Origin: an uncultured Actinomycetes bacterium
GTDB lineage: Bacteria > Actinomycetota > Actinomycetes > Nanopelagicales > Nanopelagicaceae
Length of the DNA: 7,253 nt
Direction of reading: 5' to 3'
Assembly: GCA_903918325.1 (NCBI GenBank)
Contig: CAIXDY010000136.1
Location: 1-7,253 of the forward strand
Positions 1 to 6,784 of this stretch are shown here, one piece after another. Made by a program: the position numbers and the translations under genes. The notes below the pieces were generated by a model. It was not told the origin of the DNA. It saw only the letters and a program-made list of their open reading frames with translations, and did not search any database. The stretch's first letter is position 1. Each line of letters begins with the position of its first letter.

Positions 1-1313
1 ACGCCTTTATTAATTGCGACCATGCCAGATTCCATAGCTTCAGCCGTGCGGAGTGCACGCGTTAAATCTTTGGAGAATACATAACTTATAAGACCAAATT
101 CGGTGTCATTGGCCATCGCAATACCTTCGGCATCGGTATCAAAAATAACGATTGGTGCAACTGGGCCAAAGATTTCGTGCAGAAGAATTGGATTATCTTT
201 TTCAACAATCAAAACTGTAGCTGGATAGAAAGCACCTTCGCCCTGTGGCTTTACGCCGCCAACTTTAATTTGTGCGCCAGCAGCAACTGATTCTTCAACG
301 ATTTCAGCGATTTTGTTGCGCTCTTTCATCGATACTGAAGCGCCAAGCGTTGTTGTTGCATCGGTTCCGCGGCCCATTATGAATGAAGACATTGACTTAG
401 TCATTTCAGCAATAAATGCCTCCGCGATTCCACGTTGCACAAAGATTCGATTTGCTGATGTGCAAGCCGCACCACCGTTGCGCATTTTGGCAAGAAGCAG
501 TTGTGGGATTGTTACAGCAAGATCGGCATCATCATGTACAACTACTTGAGCATTTCCACCAAGCTCCATTGAACAGCGGATAACCCTGTCAGCGGCTTCT
601 TTTAGAAGCACGCGGCCGACTTCGGTTGATCCAGTAAATGAAAGATTCTTAACGCGTGGGTCGTGCAACATCTTTGAAATTGCTGGACCAGTTTTTTCAG
701 GCAACACTAAATTCAGAACACCCTTAGGCAAACCAGCGCGCTCCATGAGATCAACTACATACATGGCAGTTAATGGAGTTTCAGTTGCTGGTTTTAAAAT
801 CATTGTGCAACCTGCAGCAACTGCTGGACCAATTTTACGTGTTGCCATTCCGGCTGGAAAGTTCCACGGAGTAATCAAAATAGAAAGACCGATTGGTTCA
901 TGCGTAACAAGAATGCGCTTATCCCCTGATGGTGACTTACGAAAATCTCCGGGTGTGCGAACTGTCTCTTCGGCAAACCAACGGAAAAACTCCGCGGCAT
1001 AGGCCGCTTCACCGCGAGCATCAGGCATCGCTTTTCCATTTTCGCGAGAAATTAACGTTGCAACTTGTTCAATCTCGCCACTCATAATTTCAAAAGCTTT
1101 GCGCAAAATCTCAGATCTAAATCGAGGTGCAGTCTTTGCCCAGGCAACCGCCGCGGCATCGGCTGCAGCAATCGCCGCTTCGCACTGTGCGTCAGAGGCT
1201 AAGGAAACCTCGGCAATTACTGAGTTATCACTTGGGTCATGAACGGCAACCGTGCTAGTTCCATCCACCCATTGGCCATCGATATATAACTGTGTATGCA
1301 TAAGCGTAAGCAT
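1..1313 (-). CDS. gabD: NAD(P)-dependent aldehyde dehydrogenase, succinate-semialdehyde dehydrogenase type (C-terminus cut by window edge)
   Basis: This gene encodes a cytosolic enzyme that oxidises an aldehyde, probably succinate semialdehyde, to the acid with NAD(P)+. The visible 437 residues cover the aldehyde dehydrogenase fold; about 40 C-terminal residues should lie beyond position 1. Seen directly: PWNFP with the oxyanion Asn151, the cofactor Lys174 in LKPA, FTGSTEVGR (227-234 region), the general base Glu250 in ELGG, the nucleophile Cys284 in AACTSANR, the EIFGP motif (380-384) and ANDTEFGL (401-408). GSTEVGR and ANDTEFGL are typical of GabD-type enzymes, but substrate cannot be fixed from sequence. 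The second cysteine of the E. coli GabD redox pair is absent (Thr285-Ser286 follow). I chose the ATG at 1313 because an AGG lies 8 bases upstream; ATG 1301 is also possible and has no ribosome-binding site. It is divergent from the transporter gene. Family sure; substrate moderately sure. Confidence 0.85.
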   Translation of the reverse strand, partial: MLTLMHTQLYIDGQWVDGTSTVAVHDPSDNSVIAEVSLASDAQCEAAIAAADAAAVAWAKTAPRFRSEILRKAFEIMSGEIEQVATLISRENGKAMPDARGEAAYAAEFFRWFAEETVRTPGDFRKSPSGDKRILVTHEPIGLSILITPWNFPAGMATRKIGPAVAAGCTMILKPATETPLTAMYVVDLMERAGLPKGVLNLVLPEKTGPAISKMLHDPRVKNLSFTGSTEVGRVLLKEAADRVIRCSMELGGNAQVVVHDDADLAVTIPQLLLAKMRNGGAACTSANRIFVQRGIAEAFIAEMTKSMSSFIMGRGTDATTTLGASVSMKERNKIAEIVEESVAAGAQIKVGGVKPQGEGAFYPATVLIVEKDNPILLHEIFGPVAPIVIFDTDAEGIAMANDTEFGLISYVFSKDLTRALRTAEAMESGMVAINKG

Positions 1314-1318
1314 ACGCT
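1303..1318 (-). repeat. Inverted repeat spanning the aldehyde dehydrogenase start codon
   Basis: On the minus strand the sequence is AGCGTA-TGCT-TACGCT, a perfect 6-bp stem with a 4-base loop. The start codon at 1313 lies at the stem/loop boundary. As RNA it could fold into a small hairpin that hides the start codon; as DNA it could be an operator half-site pair. If translation instead begins at 1301, the hairpin lies just upstream of the start. Symmetry is seen directly; any function is inference. Confidence 0.35.
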
Positions 1319-1378
1319 CAGCCTGCAAGAAGTTGAAGCCGATGCGCTCTACGATAGGACTCTTGAAGTTCAGTTGCG

Positions 1379-1392
1379 TTAATTGCAATTAA
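1379..1392. promoter_or_regulatory. 14-bp perfect palindrome, candidate operator
   Basis: TTAATTGCAATTAA reads the same on both strands. It lies 2 bases before the AGGAGT ribosome-binding site of the transporter gene and 65 bases upstream of the aldehyde dehydrogenase start. A dimeric repressor bound here could block one or both divergent transcripts. The symmetry is seen; the operator role is inference, and AT-rich palindromes of this length also arise by chance. Confidence 0.35.
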
Positions 1393-1394
1393 AA

Positions 1395-1400
1395 AGGAGT
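1395..1400 (+). promoter_or_regulatory. Ribosome-binding site of the transporter gene
   Basis: AGGAGT lies 5 bases before the GTG at 1406, one of the strongest Shine-Dalgarno matches in the window. It supports this GTG as the start even though ATG codons follow within the reading frame (Met13 for example). Confidence 0.75.
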
Positions 1401-1405
1401 AATAC

Positions 1406-3745
1406 GTGCCTAACTCGTGGACTGATGATGCACCAGTGCCGATGGCGCTTCAGGAGCATGCCCACCTGAAAGATCCTTTCTCTTATAAGTTAAAGAAAGC
1501 CCTTCTAGGTAATCCGCTAAACCGGCACTCGCTTTCACACCAACGGTTAAGTAAGCGATTCGCTTTAGGAATCCTTTCTTCGGACTGTATTTCATCATCG
1601 GCGTACGGCAGCGAACAGATTCTTATCGCACTACTTCCAGCCTTTGGTTTAGCTGCATTTAATCTCTTGATGCCTATGACTGTAGTTGTCTTAGCAGTTT
1701 TGGTCATCGTTACTTTTTCTTATCGTGAAGTTGTACAGATTTATACAAAATCTGGCGGTGCCTACGTTGTATCTCGCGATAATTTAAGTGCGCTTTTTTC
1801 ACAAATTGCTGCCGTTGCACTGATGCTCGATTACATCGTGACGGTGGCGATTCAATCATCGGCCGGTATCGATGCGATTATCTCTACTTTTACCTCAATG
1901 CAGCCCTATAAATTAGAGATGACTGTCGGAGTAATTTTACTTTTAACTTTTGGAAACTTGCGCGGAGTTAAAGAAGCTGGCGCAGCTTTTGCGCTTCCAA
2001 CATATTTCTTTGTAGCTTCTCTACTCGTTGTCTTTGGTATGGGCATCTACCGAACAATTACGGGAACCCTTGTTCAATATGACCCACATACTTTGCAAGG
2101 CGCCGTCCAAATTGGCCAAGCAAAAGGCTTACTTAATTTTGCAGCCATCTTTATTTTGCTTCGCGCTTTTGCTAACGGTGGTTCATCTCTGACTGGTTTA
2201 GAAGCAATCTCAGATGGTGTGGCGCTGTTTAAGGTGCCCGAAGGCGTTAATGCCAAGAAGACGCTATTAATTATGAGCGGGATCCTTGGAACGTTGGTTT
2301 TTGGTGTTTCTTGGTTTGCCCACGCAACTCACGCAACGCCTTATGCCGTGGGCTCCCCGACGGTAATTTCTCAAATCGCTAAGGCCACTTTAGGTAATGG
2401 TGCATTTGGTTCAGTCTTTTTCTTTATCGTCCAAGGCGCAACAATGTTGATTCTTATTACTGGTGCAAATACCGCCTACAGCGGTTTCCCATACTTAGTT
2501 AACTTTGTTGCTAACGATGGCTTTTTGCCACGTCAATTAACTAAGCGCGGTCACCGCTTAGCGTTTTCAAATGGAATTATTTTGCTTGCAACTTGTGCAA
2601 CGGCTTTAGTAATCGTAACTCGTGCCGATGTGAACCACTTAGTTGCTTACTACGCCCTTGGAGTATTCACCGGCTTTACTTTGGTTGGTTTTGGAATGGC
2701 TAAGCGCGCTAAAACTAATAAAGAAAAGAATTGGCGTTACCCATACCTAGTTAATATGCTTTCCGGAATAGTTTCATTTGCAATTGTAATTATCTTTGCT
2801 GTTGTGAAATTTACCGAAGGTGCCTGGGTAATCATTGCAATTACTCCGATTATTGTTGCGCTTCTACTACGCCTAAATCGCCAATACCGAAAAGAGCAGG
2901 CAGCACTTCGCGTAGATTCCAAAGAAGCTCGTGCAACTTCAATTCCACGCCATGATGTAACGGTCTTAGTTGATAGCGTGGATTTGGCCACAGTCAGTGC
3001 GGTTCGATATGCCAGAAGCTTTAATCCGCGTGAATTAAATGCTGTCCACTTTGTTATCGATGATCAGCGAGCTCAAGAGATTTCAAGTGCTTGGGCTGCA
3101 AATCCAGGTCTTTCCGATGTTTCATTAGAACTCATTGATTGTCCCGATCGCAGACTTCCAAACGCCGCCGTTGATTATGCAATACGTGCAACTTCTACAA
3201 ATGACGTAGAACTGACCTTGCTTTTGCCGCGTCGTTCTTATTCAAGATTTGTTGGCCGAGTTTTACATGATCAAACTGCCGAAGAAATTGCCGCACCGAT
3301 TTCGCAGTTACCTCGTGTAGTTGCAACTATCGTTCCTTTCGATGTTGATCGAATTATTTCTGGTGAGAAATTTGAATTTCACAGTTCACATGAAGTGAAA
3401 CCAGTAGTTAAAGCACAAGCACCGTCGCCTAAGAAGATTGCTCCGGGCGACGTAGAACCAATCAGCCATTACGCGGAAAACATCACAAAAATCGGCAACA
3501 TTGAGTGGCGCCGACGCGCACAAGTTCAAGGGCGCGTAACTTCAATTAAGAGCGCACCGCGTGGTTCATCCCCGGCATTGCAAGTAGAAATTTGGGATGA
3601 AACTGGCGGAGTTTCCTTGCAATTCTTAGGCCGTCGCGAGATTGCAGGTCTTGAAGTGGGTTCTCAAATGCGTGCCGAAGGTATGGTCGGTGAAGATAGT
3701 GGCGCAATGGTGATTCTTAATCCTTCTTACGAACTCCTTGTATAA
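1406..3745 (+). CDS. KimA-like potassium/proton symporter with UspA-like domain fused to a C-terminal OB-fold domain
   Basis: This 779-residue membrane protein probably imports K+ with H+. Residues 52-493 form an APC-fold domain with about 12 hydrophobic segments. Matching remembered KimA (YdaO) ion-site positions are Asp60 and Tyr67 in SSDCISSSAYG, Asp142-Tyr143 and Thr146 in LDYIVT, Thr263 and Glu266 in SLTGLEA, and Tyr416 in YYALGVF; Gln150 seems to replace a Ser. Residues 516-648 resemble the UspA-like cytosolic domain of this family (VTVLVDSVD, CPDRRL, LLLPRR, ATIVPFDV). A charged, Pro-rich linker (650-687) leads to an OB-fold-like domain (688-779: VQGRVTSI, LGRREIAGL, NPSYEL), resembling the stand-alone actinobacterial OB proteins of the Rv2694c kind. 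KimA of Bacillus is inhibited by c-di-AMP at its cytosolic domain; whether this applies here is unknown. The GTG start has a strong ribosome-binding site. Automated annotation may call it an amino acid permease. Architecture is fairly sure; the substrate is inferred. Confidence 0.85.
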   Translation: MPNSWTDDAPVPMALQEHAHLKDPFSYKLKKALLGNPLNRHSLSHQRLSKRFALGILSSDCISSSAYGSEQILIALLPAFGLAAFNLLMPMTVVVLAVLVIVTFSYREVVQIYTKSGGAYVVSRDNLSALFSQIAAVALMLDYIVTVAIQSSAGIDAIISTFTSMQPYKLEMTVGVILLLTFGNLRGVKEAGAAFALPTYFFVASLLVVFGMGIYRTITGTLVQYDPHTLQGAVQIGQAKGLLNFAAIFILLRAFANGGSSLTGLEAISDGVALFKVPEGVNAKKTLLIMSGILGTLVFGVSWFAHATHATPYAVGSPTVISQIAKATLGNGAFGSVFFFIVQGATMLILITGANTAYSGFPYLVNFVANDGFLPRQLTKRGHRLAFSNGIILLATCATALVIVTRADVNHLVAYYALGVFTGFTLVGFGMAKRAKTNKEKNWRYPYLVNMLSGIVSFAIVIIFAVVKFTEGAWVIIAITPIIVALLLRLNRQYRKEQAALRVDSKEARATSIPRHDVTVLVDSVDLATVSAVRYARSFNPRELNAVHFVIDDQRAQEISSAWAANPGLSDVSLELIDCPDRRLPNAAVDYAIRATSTNDVELTLLLPRRSYSRFVGRVLHDQTAEEIAAPISQLPRVVATIVPFDVDRIISGEKFEFHSSHEVKPVVKAQAPSPKKIAPGDVEPISHYAENITKIGNIEWRRRAQVQGRVTSIKSAPRGSSPALQVEIWDETGGVSLQFLGRREIAGLEVGSQMRAEGMVGEDSGAMVILNPSYELLV

Positions 3746-4175
3746 ATTCTTTTAACATTGCCGAACATTCTTCGGCTAAAACTCCCCCGCGAACTTCAAC
3801 TTTATTAAGTGCGCGCGGGTCGCGAAGTAAGTCCCATACCGAGCCAACGGCGCCAGCTTTTTCATCCCATGCACCAAAAATCACCGTAGATATTCGAGAC
3901 TGCGCGATAGCACCAGCACACATGGGGCAGGGCTCTAGCGTTACAACAATGGTGTGGTTTTCTAAACGCCATTCGCCTACTTTTTCAGCTGCTCGGCGAA
4001 TCGCAACAATTTCAGCATGCGCAGTTGGATCACTTAACAGTTCGCGTTCGTTATGCCCTGTAGAAACTATTTCACCGTTGCTATTGATGATGATGGCACC
4101 GACTGGGACATCACCACTTGCACCAGCATTCTGCGCAACAGCTAACGCTGCCCGCATTAACTCTTGATCGTTCAC
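3717..4175 (-). CDS. tadA: tRNA-specific adenosine deaminase TadA
   Basis: TadA deaminates adenosine 34 of tRNA-Arg(ACG) to inosine so that one tRNA reads CGU, CGC and CGA codons. The 152-residue protein has the usual family length. The zinc and catalytic residues are visible: His53 and Glu55 in TAHAE, and Cys83 and Cys86 in EPCPMC; GDVPVGAI (21-28) and the substrate-contacting HN (41-42) are also conserved. The GTG start at 4175 overlaps the TGA of the upstream gene as GTGA, and only a weak, distant GCAGAG precedes it, so translation is probably coupled to that gene. The last 29 bases overlap tail to tail with the end of the plus-strand transporter gene, leaving no room for a classical terminator between them. 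Identification is secure. Confidence 0.96.
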   Translation of the reverse strand: MNDQELMRAALAVAQNAGASGDVPVGAIIINSNGEIVSTGHNERELLSDPTAHAEIVAIRRAAEKVGEWRLENHTIVVTLEPCPMCAGAIAQSRISTVIFGAWDEKAGAVGSVWDLLRDPRALNKVEVRGGVLAEECSAMLKEFIQGVRKKD

Positions 4176-4714
4176 AGTTCTAATAACTCTGCAAACTGAT
4201 CGCCGAAGCCAAGTCGGTTAGCAATCGCTTCTAGTTGTTCATCAGGAAATAACTCTTCATCATTACACAGCGCAGATATTTCCATTCCACTTAATCCAAG
4301 GTCGGCAAGAATTTCAACTTGCCCAATTGGTCCAGGTTCTTCATCTTCTTCTGGAAGCGGGATGTCGGCGATTTCTAATAACTCTTCAGCAACTTCATAA
4401 TCAAGTGAAGCCGTTGCGTCACTAAGAAAAAACGAAATATGAGAACCCAAAACGCGAATTAAAATAAAGAACTCTTCATCAATAGAAATTAGCGCGATTG
4501 CACCACCATTAGTTTGTTGTGACTTCAAGCGAGAAATAATTAAACCAATATCATTTGGATCTGGAAGAATTCCAAGCGTCCAACGTCCATCTTCATGCCA
4601 GGCAGCTACGCCGATATCTAATTCATTTGTGAGGCTGGTTACTTTTACTTCATCATCGGCTAATACATCGAACTCCTCGATCTCTTCCACGAGGTCATCA
4701 TCGAATTCAGCCAT
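4172..4714 (-). CDS. tRNA adenosine deaminase-associated protein, actinobacterial family of unknown function
   Basis: This 180-residue soluble protein matches the actinobacterial family found next to tadA; its molecular role is not known. No signal peptide or membrane segment is seen. The N-terminus is very acidic (12 Asp/Glu in the first 25 residues). The middle carries DIGVAAWHEDGRW (33-45) and SFFLSDATASLDYEVAEELLE (94-114 region), and the C-terminus carries QVEILADLGLS and FPDEQLEAIANRLGFGDQF, all of which I recall as family hallmarks. I chose ATG 4714 because a longer reading (from 4807) would run through the divergent upp start and its extra residues do not look like the family. The start has no clear Shine-Dalgarno sequence. 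Its stop overlaps the tadA start by GTGA, pointing to a coupled pair and a physical or regulatory partner role for TadA. Confidence 0.85.
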   Translation of the reverse strand: MAEFDDDLVEEIEEFDVLADDEVKVTSLTNELDIGVAAWHEDGRWTLGILPDPNDIGLIISRLKSQQTNGGAIALISIDEEFFILIRVLGSHISFFLSDATASLDYEVAEELLEIADIPLPEEDEEPGPIGQVEILADLGLSGMEISALCNDEELFPDEQLEAIANRLGFGDQFAELLEL

Positions 4715-4768
4715 GCTCAGATGATTCCACTCATTGGAATAGATTGAAAGCCCTGTAAGGTAATGCCT
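4715..4768. promoter_or_regulatory. Divergent spacer with inverted repeat, promoter region of the tadA pair and the upp operon
   Basis: This 54-base gap separates two divergent transcription units and should carry or adjoin both promoters. It contains the inverted repeat ATTCCA-CTCAT-TGGAAT at 4724-4740 (6-bp arms, 5-base spacer). TAGATT at 4740-4745 is a possible plus-strand -10 element, but no matching -35 is clear. The symmetry is seen directly; promoter and operator roles are inference. Confidence 0.3.
4757..4760 (+). promoter_or_regulatory. Ribosome-binding site that decides the upp start
   Basis: AAGG ends 8 bases before ATG 4769 but only 2 bases before ATG 4763. The normal spacing therefore favours the second ATG, and the resulting N-terminus (MKVHVANHPL) matches the usual start of actinobacterial Upp. 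Confidence 0.6.
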
Positions 4769-5407
4769 ATGAAAGTTCATGTTGCCAACCACCCACTCAT
4801 TGCTCACAAATTGACGGTTTTGCGCGACGAACGGACCGATTCACCAACCTTTCGCCGACTTGTGGAAGAGCTAGTAACACTTCTTGCTTACGAAGCCACC
4901 CGCGAAATTCGCACACACACTGTCGAAATCACAACACCCGTTACAAAAACTAAAGGTTTAAAGATGGCCGAACCGCGTCCGGTAGTTGTACCGATTTTGC
5001 GCGCTGGCCTTGGAATGCTGGAAGGCATGAGCAAGTTAATGCCAAATGCTGAAGTTGGCTTTTTAGGAATGGTTCGCGACGAAAAAACTTTAAAAGCCAG
5101 CACATATGCAAATCGTTTACCCGAAGATCTTTCAGGTCGCCAAGTATTTGTTCTGGATCCAATGTTGGCAACGGGCGGAACTTTAATTGCCGCTTTCCAT
5201 TACTTGCTTGATCTTGGGGCAACTGAAATAACGGCGATTTGTATCTTGTCGGCACCTGAAGGAATTAAAGCCGTAGAAACTGAATTTTCAGGTAGCAAAG
5301 TTCCAATAAATATTGTCACTGGCGCACTTGATGAAAAACTAAATGAAAATGGTTACATCGTCCCTGGACTTGGCGATGCTGGCGATCGTTTATACGGAGT
5401 CGTTTAA
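4769..5407 (+). CDS. upp: Uracil phosphoribosyltransferase
   Basis: Upp makes UMP and pyrophosphate from uracil and PRPP in pyrimidine salvage, in the cytosol. The 212-residue length is normal for the family. The PRPP-binding loop is seen at 128-138 (VLDPMLATGGT) and the uracil-binding segment at 195-207 (GYIVPGLGDAGDR); RAGLGM (78-83), GFLGMVRDE (97-105) and the N-terminal HPLIAHKL...RDERTDSPTFR are also conserved. The start at 4769 is chosen over the ATG two codons upstream because of ribosome-binding-site spacing. It is divergent from the tadA pair, an arrangement I recall from other actinobacteria. Its stop codon directly abuts the malic enzyme start, so it is the first gene of a probable operon. 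Identification is secure. Confidence 0.97.
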   Translation: MKVHVANHPLIAHKLTVLRDERTDSPTFRRLVEELVTLLAYEATREIRTHTVEITTPVTKTKGLKMAEPRPVVVPILRAGLGMLEGMSKLMPNAEVGFLGMVRDEKTLKASTYANRLPEDLSGRQVFVLDPMLATGGTLIAAFHYLLDLGATEITAICILSAPEGIKAVETEFSGSKVPINIVTGALDEKLNENGYIVPGLGDAGDRLYGVV

Positions 5408-6784
5408 ATGGCAACCACTTCCCCCGGATATGGAATCACTATCCGTGTTGAAGGTCCTCCAGCAGCTCAACCAGTAGCTCTAGCTACATCAGTTATTACT
5501 GCAGCCGGTGCAACAATCACCGCCCTCGATGTCGTTGAATCTCTGCTTGAAAAAGTTGTTCTCGACATAACGTGCGACACAATTGACTCTGCACATGCCG
5601 AGGAAATTACGATTGCACTTGCTAAAAATCCTGAACTGACAGTTCGTAAAGTCAGCGATCGAACTTTTTTACTTCACTTGGGTGGCAAGATTGAAATTCA
5701 ATCTAAAGTTCCTTTGAGAACGCGCGATGATTTATCGCGTGCGTACACTCCTGGGGTTGCACGAATCTGCCAAGCAATCGTTGCCGACCCTTCGGACGCA
5801 CGTCGCTTAACTATTAAGCGCAATACCGTGGCTGTAGTCACCGATGGATCCGCAGTGCTGGGTCTTGGAAATATTGGCCCTGCCGCTGCACTTCCTGTGA
5901 TGGAAGGAAAAGCCGCATTATTCAAGCGCTTTGCCGATGTTGATGCGTGGCCAGTTTGTTTGGATACCCAAGATGTCGATGAAATTGTTCGCACAGTTCA
6001 ATTAATTGCACCTGTCTATGGCGGAATAAATCTAGAAGATATTTCGGCGCCACGTTGTTTTGAAGTAGAACGTCGCTTACGCGAACTTCTTGATATCCCT
6101 GTTTTCCATGATGACCAACATGGAACAGCCATCGTTGTACTGGCTGCATTAAGAAATGCTTTGAAGTTTGTAAAGAAAGATTTGGGTTCAGTCAAAATAG
6201 TGCTTAGTGGTGTCGGCGCAGCTGGAAATGCAATCGCGCGCTTATTAACTCTTAGCGGAGCTACAAATATTATTGGCTTCAATCATCATGGCGTAATTCA
6301 TAACGCAATGAAATCCGAAGACACGATGCAGCAATGGTTCATTGATAACAGCAATCCAAGTAACTTCACCGGCACAATGCCTGAAGCGCTAGTTGGTGCC
6401 GATGTATTCATTGGTGTGAGTGCACCTAATATTCTTAAAGAGGCCGACATCTCGCATATGGCACAGGGCTCAATCATTTTTGCCCTTGCGAATCCAGATC
6501 CAGAAGTCGATCCAGTGCTAGCCCGCAAATATGCCACCGTTGTTGCAACTGGTCGCAGCGATCAACCTAACCAGATAAATAATGTCTTAGCTTTTCCAGG
6601 AATCTTTCGCGGTTTGTTAGATGCCAATGCTCATAAAATTACCGACAAGTTGCTCGTAGCAGCGGCTGAAGCTATTGCCGATTGCGTATCACCTGAACAG
6701 TTAAATGCATCTTTCATTGTGCCTAGCGTTTTTGATCCTAATGTGACCAAGGCGGTAGCAGCAGCAGTAAAGAAATCAGTGTGA
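5408..6784 (+). CDS. Malic enzyme with N-terminal ACT domain
   Basis: The enzyme oxidatively decarboxylates malate to pyruvate and CO2 with NAD+ or NADP+, linking the TCA cycle to pyruvate. The 458-residue protein has an N-terminal ACT-like regulatory domain (about 8-83), then the catalytic part: Tyr113 in AYTPGVA, Lys168 in EGKAALFK, metal ligands Glu210 and Asp211 in LEDI and Asp236 in HDDQHGT, the Rossmann motif GVGAAG (268-273), and ANPDPE (361-366) with NQINNVLAFPG. At the end of the second Rossmann strand, where NAD-preferring forms usually have Asp, this protein has Asn292 (GFNHHG), so the cofactor is left open. The ATG follows the upp stop with no gap; GGAG at 5396-5399, inside upp, is its ribosome-binding site, 8 bases upstream. 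The ACT domain suggests allosteric control by a small metabolite, which cannot be named. Enzyme class is secure. Confidence 0.94.
   Translation: MATTSPGYGITIRVEGPPAAQPVALATSVITAAGATITALDVVESLLEKVVLDITCDTIDSAHAEEITIALAKNPELTVRKVSDRTFLLHLGGKIEIQSKVPLRTRDDLSRAYTPGVARICQAIVADPSDARRLTIKRNTVAVVTDGSAVLGLGNIGPAAALPVMEGKAALFKRFADVDAWPVCLDTQDVDEIVRTVQLIAPVYGGINLEDISAPRCFEVERRLRELLDIPVFHDDQHGTAIVVLAALRNALKFVKKDLGSVKIVLSGVGAAGNAIARLLTLSGATNIIGFNHHGVIHNAMKSEDTMQQWFIDNSNPSNFTGTMPEALVGADVFIGVSAPNILKEADISHMAQGSIIFALANPDPEVDPVLARKYATVVATGRSDQPNQINNVLAFPGIFRGLLDANAHKITDKLLVAAAEAIADCVSPEQLNASFIVPSVFDPNVTKAVAAAVKKSV

Larger units (their letters stand above)
1314..1405. promoter_or_regulatory. Divergent promoter region between aldehyde dehydrogenase and transporter
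   Basis: These 92 bases must hold the start signals of both divergent genes. A sequence at 1350-1356 reads TACGAT on the plus strand and TATCGT on the minus strand, both fitting the loose actinobacterial -10 pattern TANNNT. They would give leaders of roughly 30 to 45 bases in each direction. No convincing -35 element is found 16-18 bases upstream of either, so the exact promoters are uncertain. The region also contains a 14-bp palindrome next to the transporter ribosome-binding site. Confidence 0.35.

Noticed and set aside
313..1002. Plus-strand reading frames at 313-549 and 745-1002.
   Set aside because: Both lie opposite the aldehyde dehydrogenase gene, whose catalytic motifs occupy the minus strand; they have no family resemblance.
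1..3745. A GABA uptake-and-use module made of an amino acid permease and a succinate-semialdehyde dehydrogenase.
   Set aside because: The transporter carries KimA-type ion-site residues and a UspA-like domain rather than the features of GABA permeases, the genes are divergent, and no GABA transaminase is in the window.
3760..3776. Hairpin GCCGAA-CATTC-TTCGGC shortly after the transporter stop, a possible terminator.
   Set aside because: Neither strand has a run of T after the stem, and the sequence encodes conserved TadA residues (AEECSA), so it may be chance.
4717..4734. Minus-strand five-residue reading frame MSGII ending 2 bases before the tadA-associated start, a possible leader peptide.
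   Set aside because: It is too short to distinguish from chance and has no ribosome-binding site.
4727..4802. Ten-base direct repeat CCACTCATTG at 4727-4736 and 4793-4802.
   Set aside because: One copy encodes conserved Upp residues (HPLIAH); two short copies are not evidence of a regulatory array.
4715..4807. N-terminal extension of the tadA-associated protein to a start at 4807.
   Set aside because: It would overlap the divergent upp start and its ribosome-binding site, and the extra 31 residues do not look like the family.
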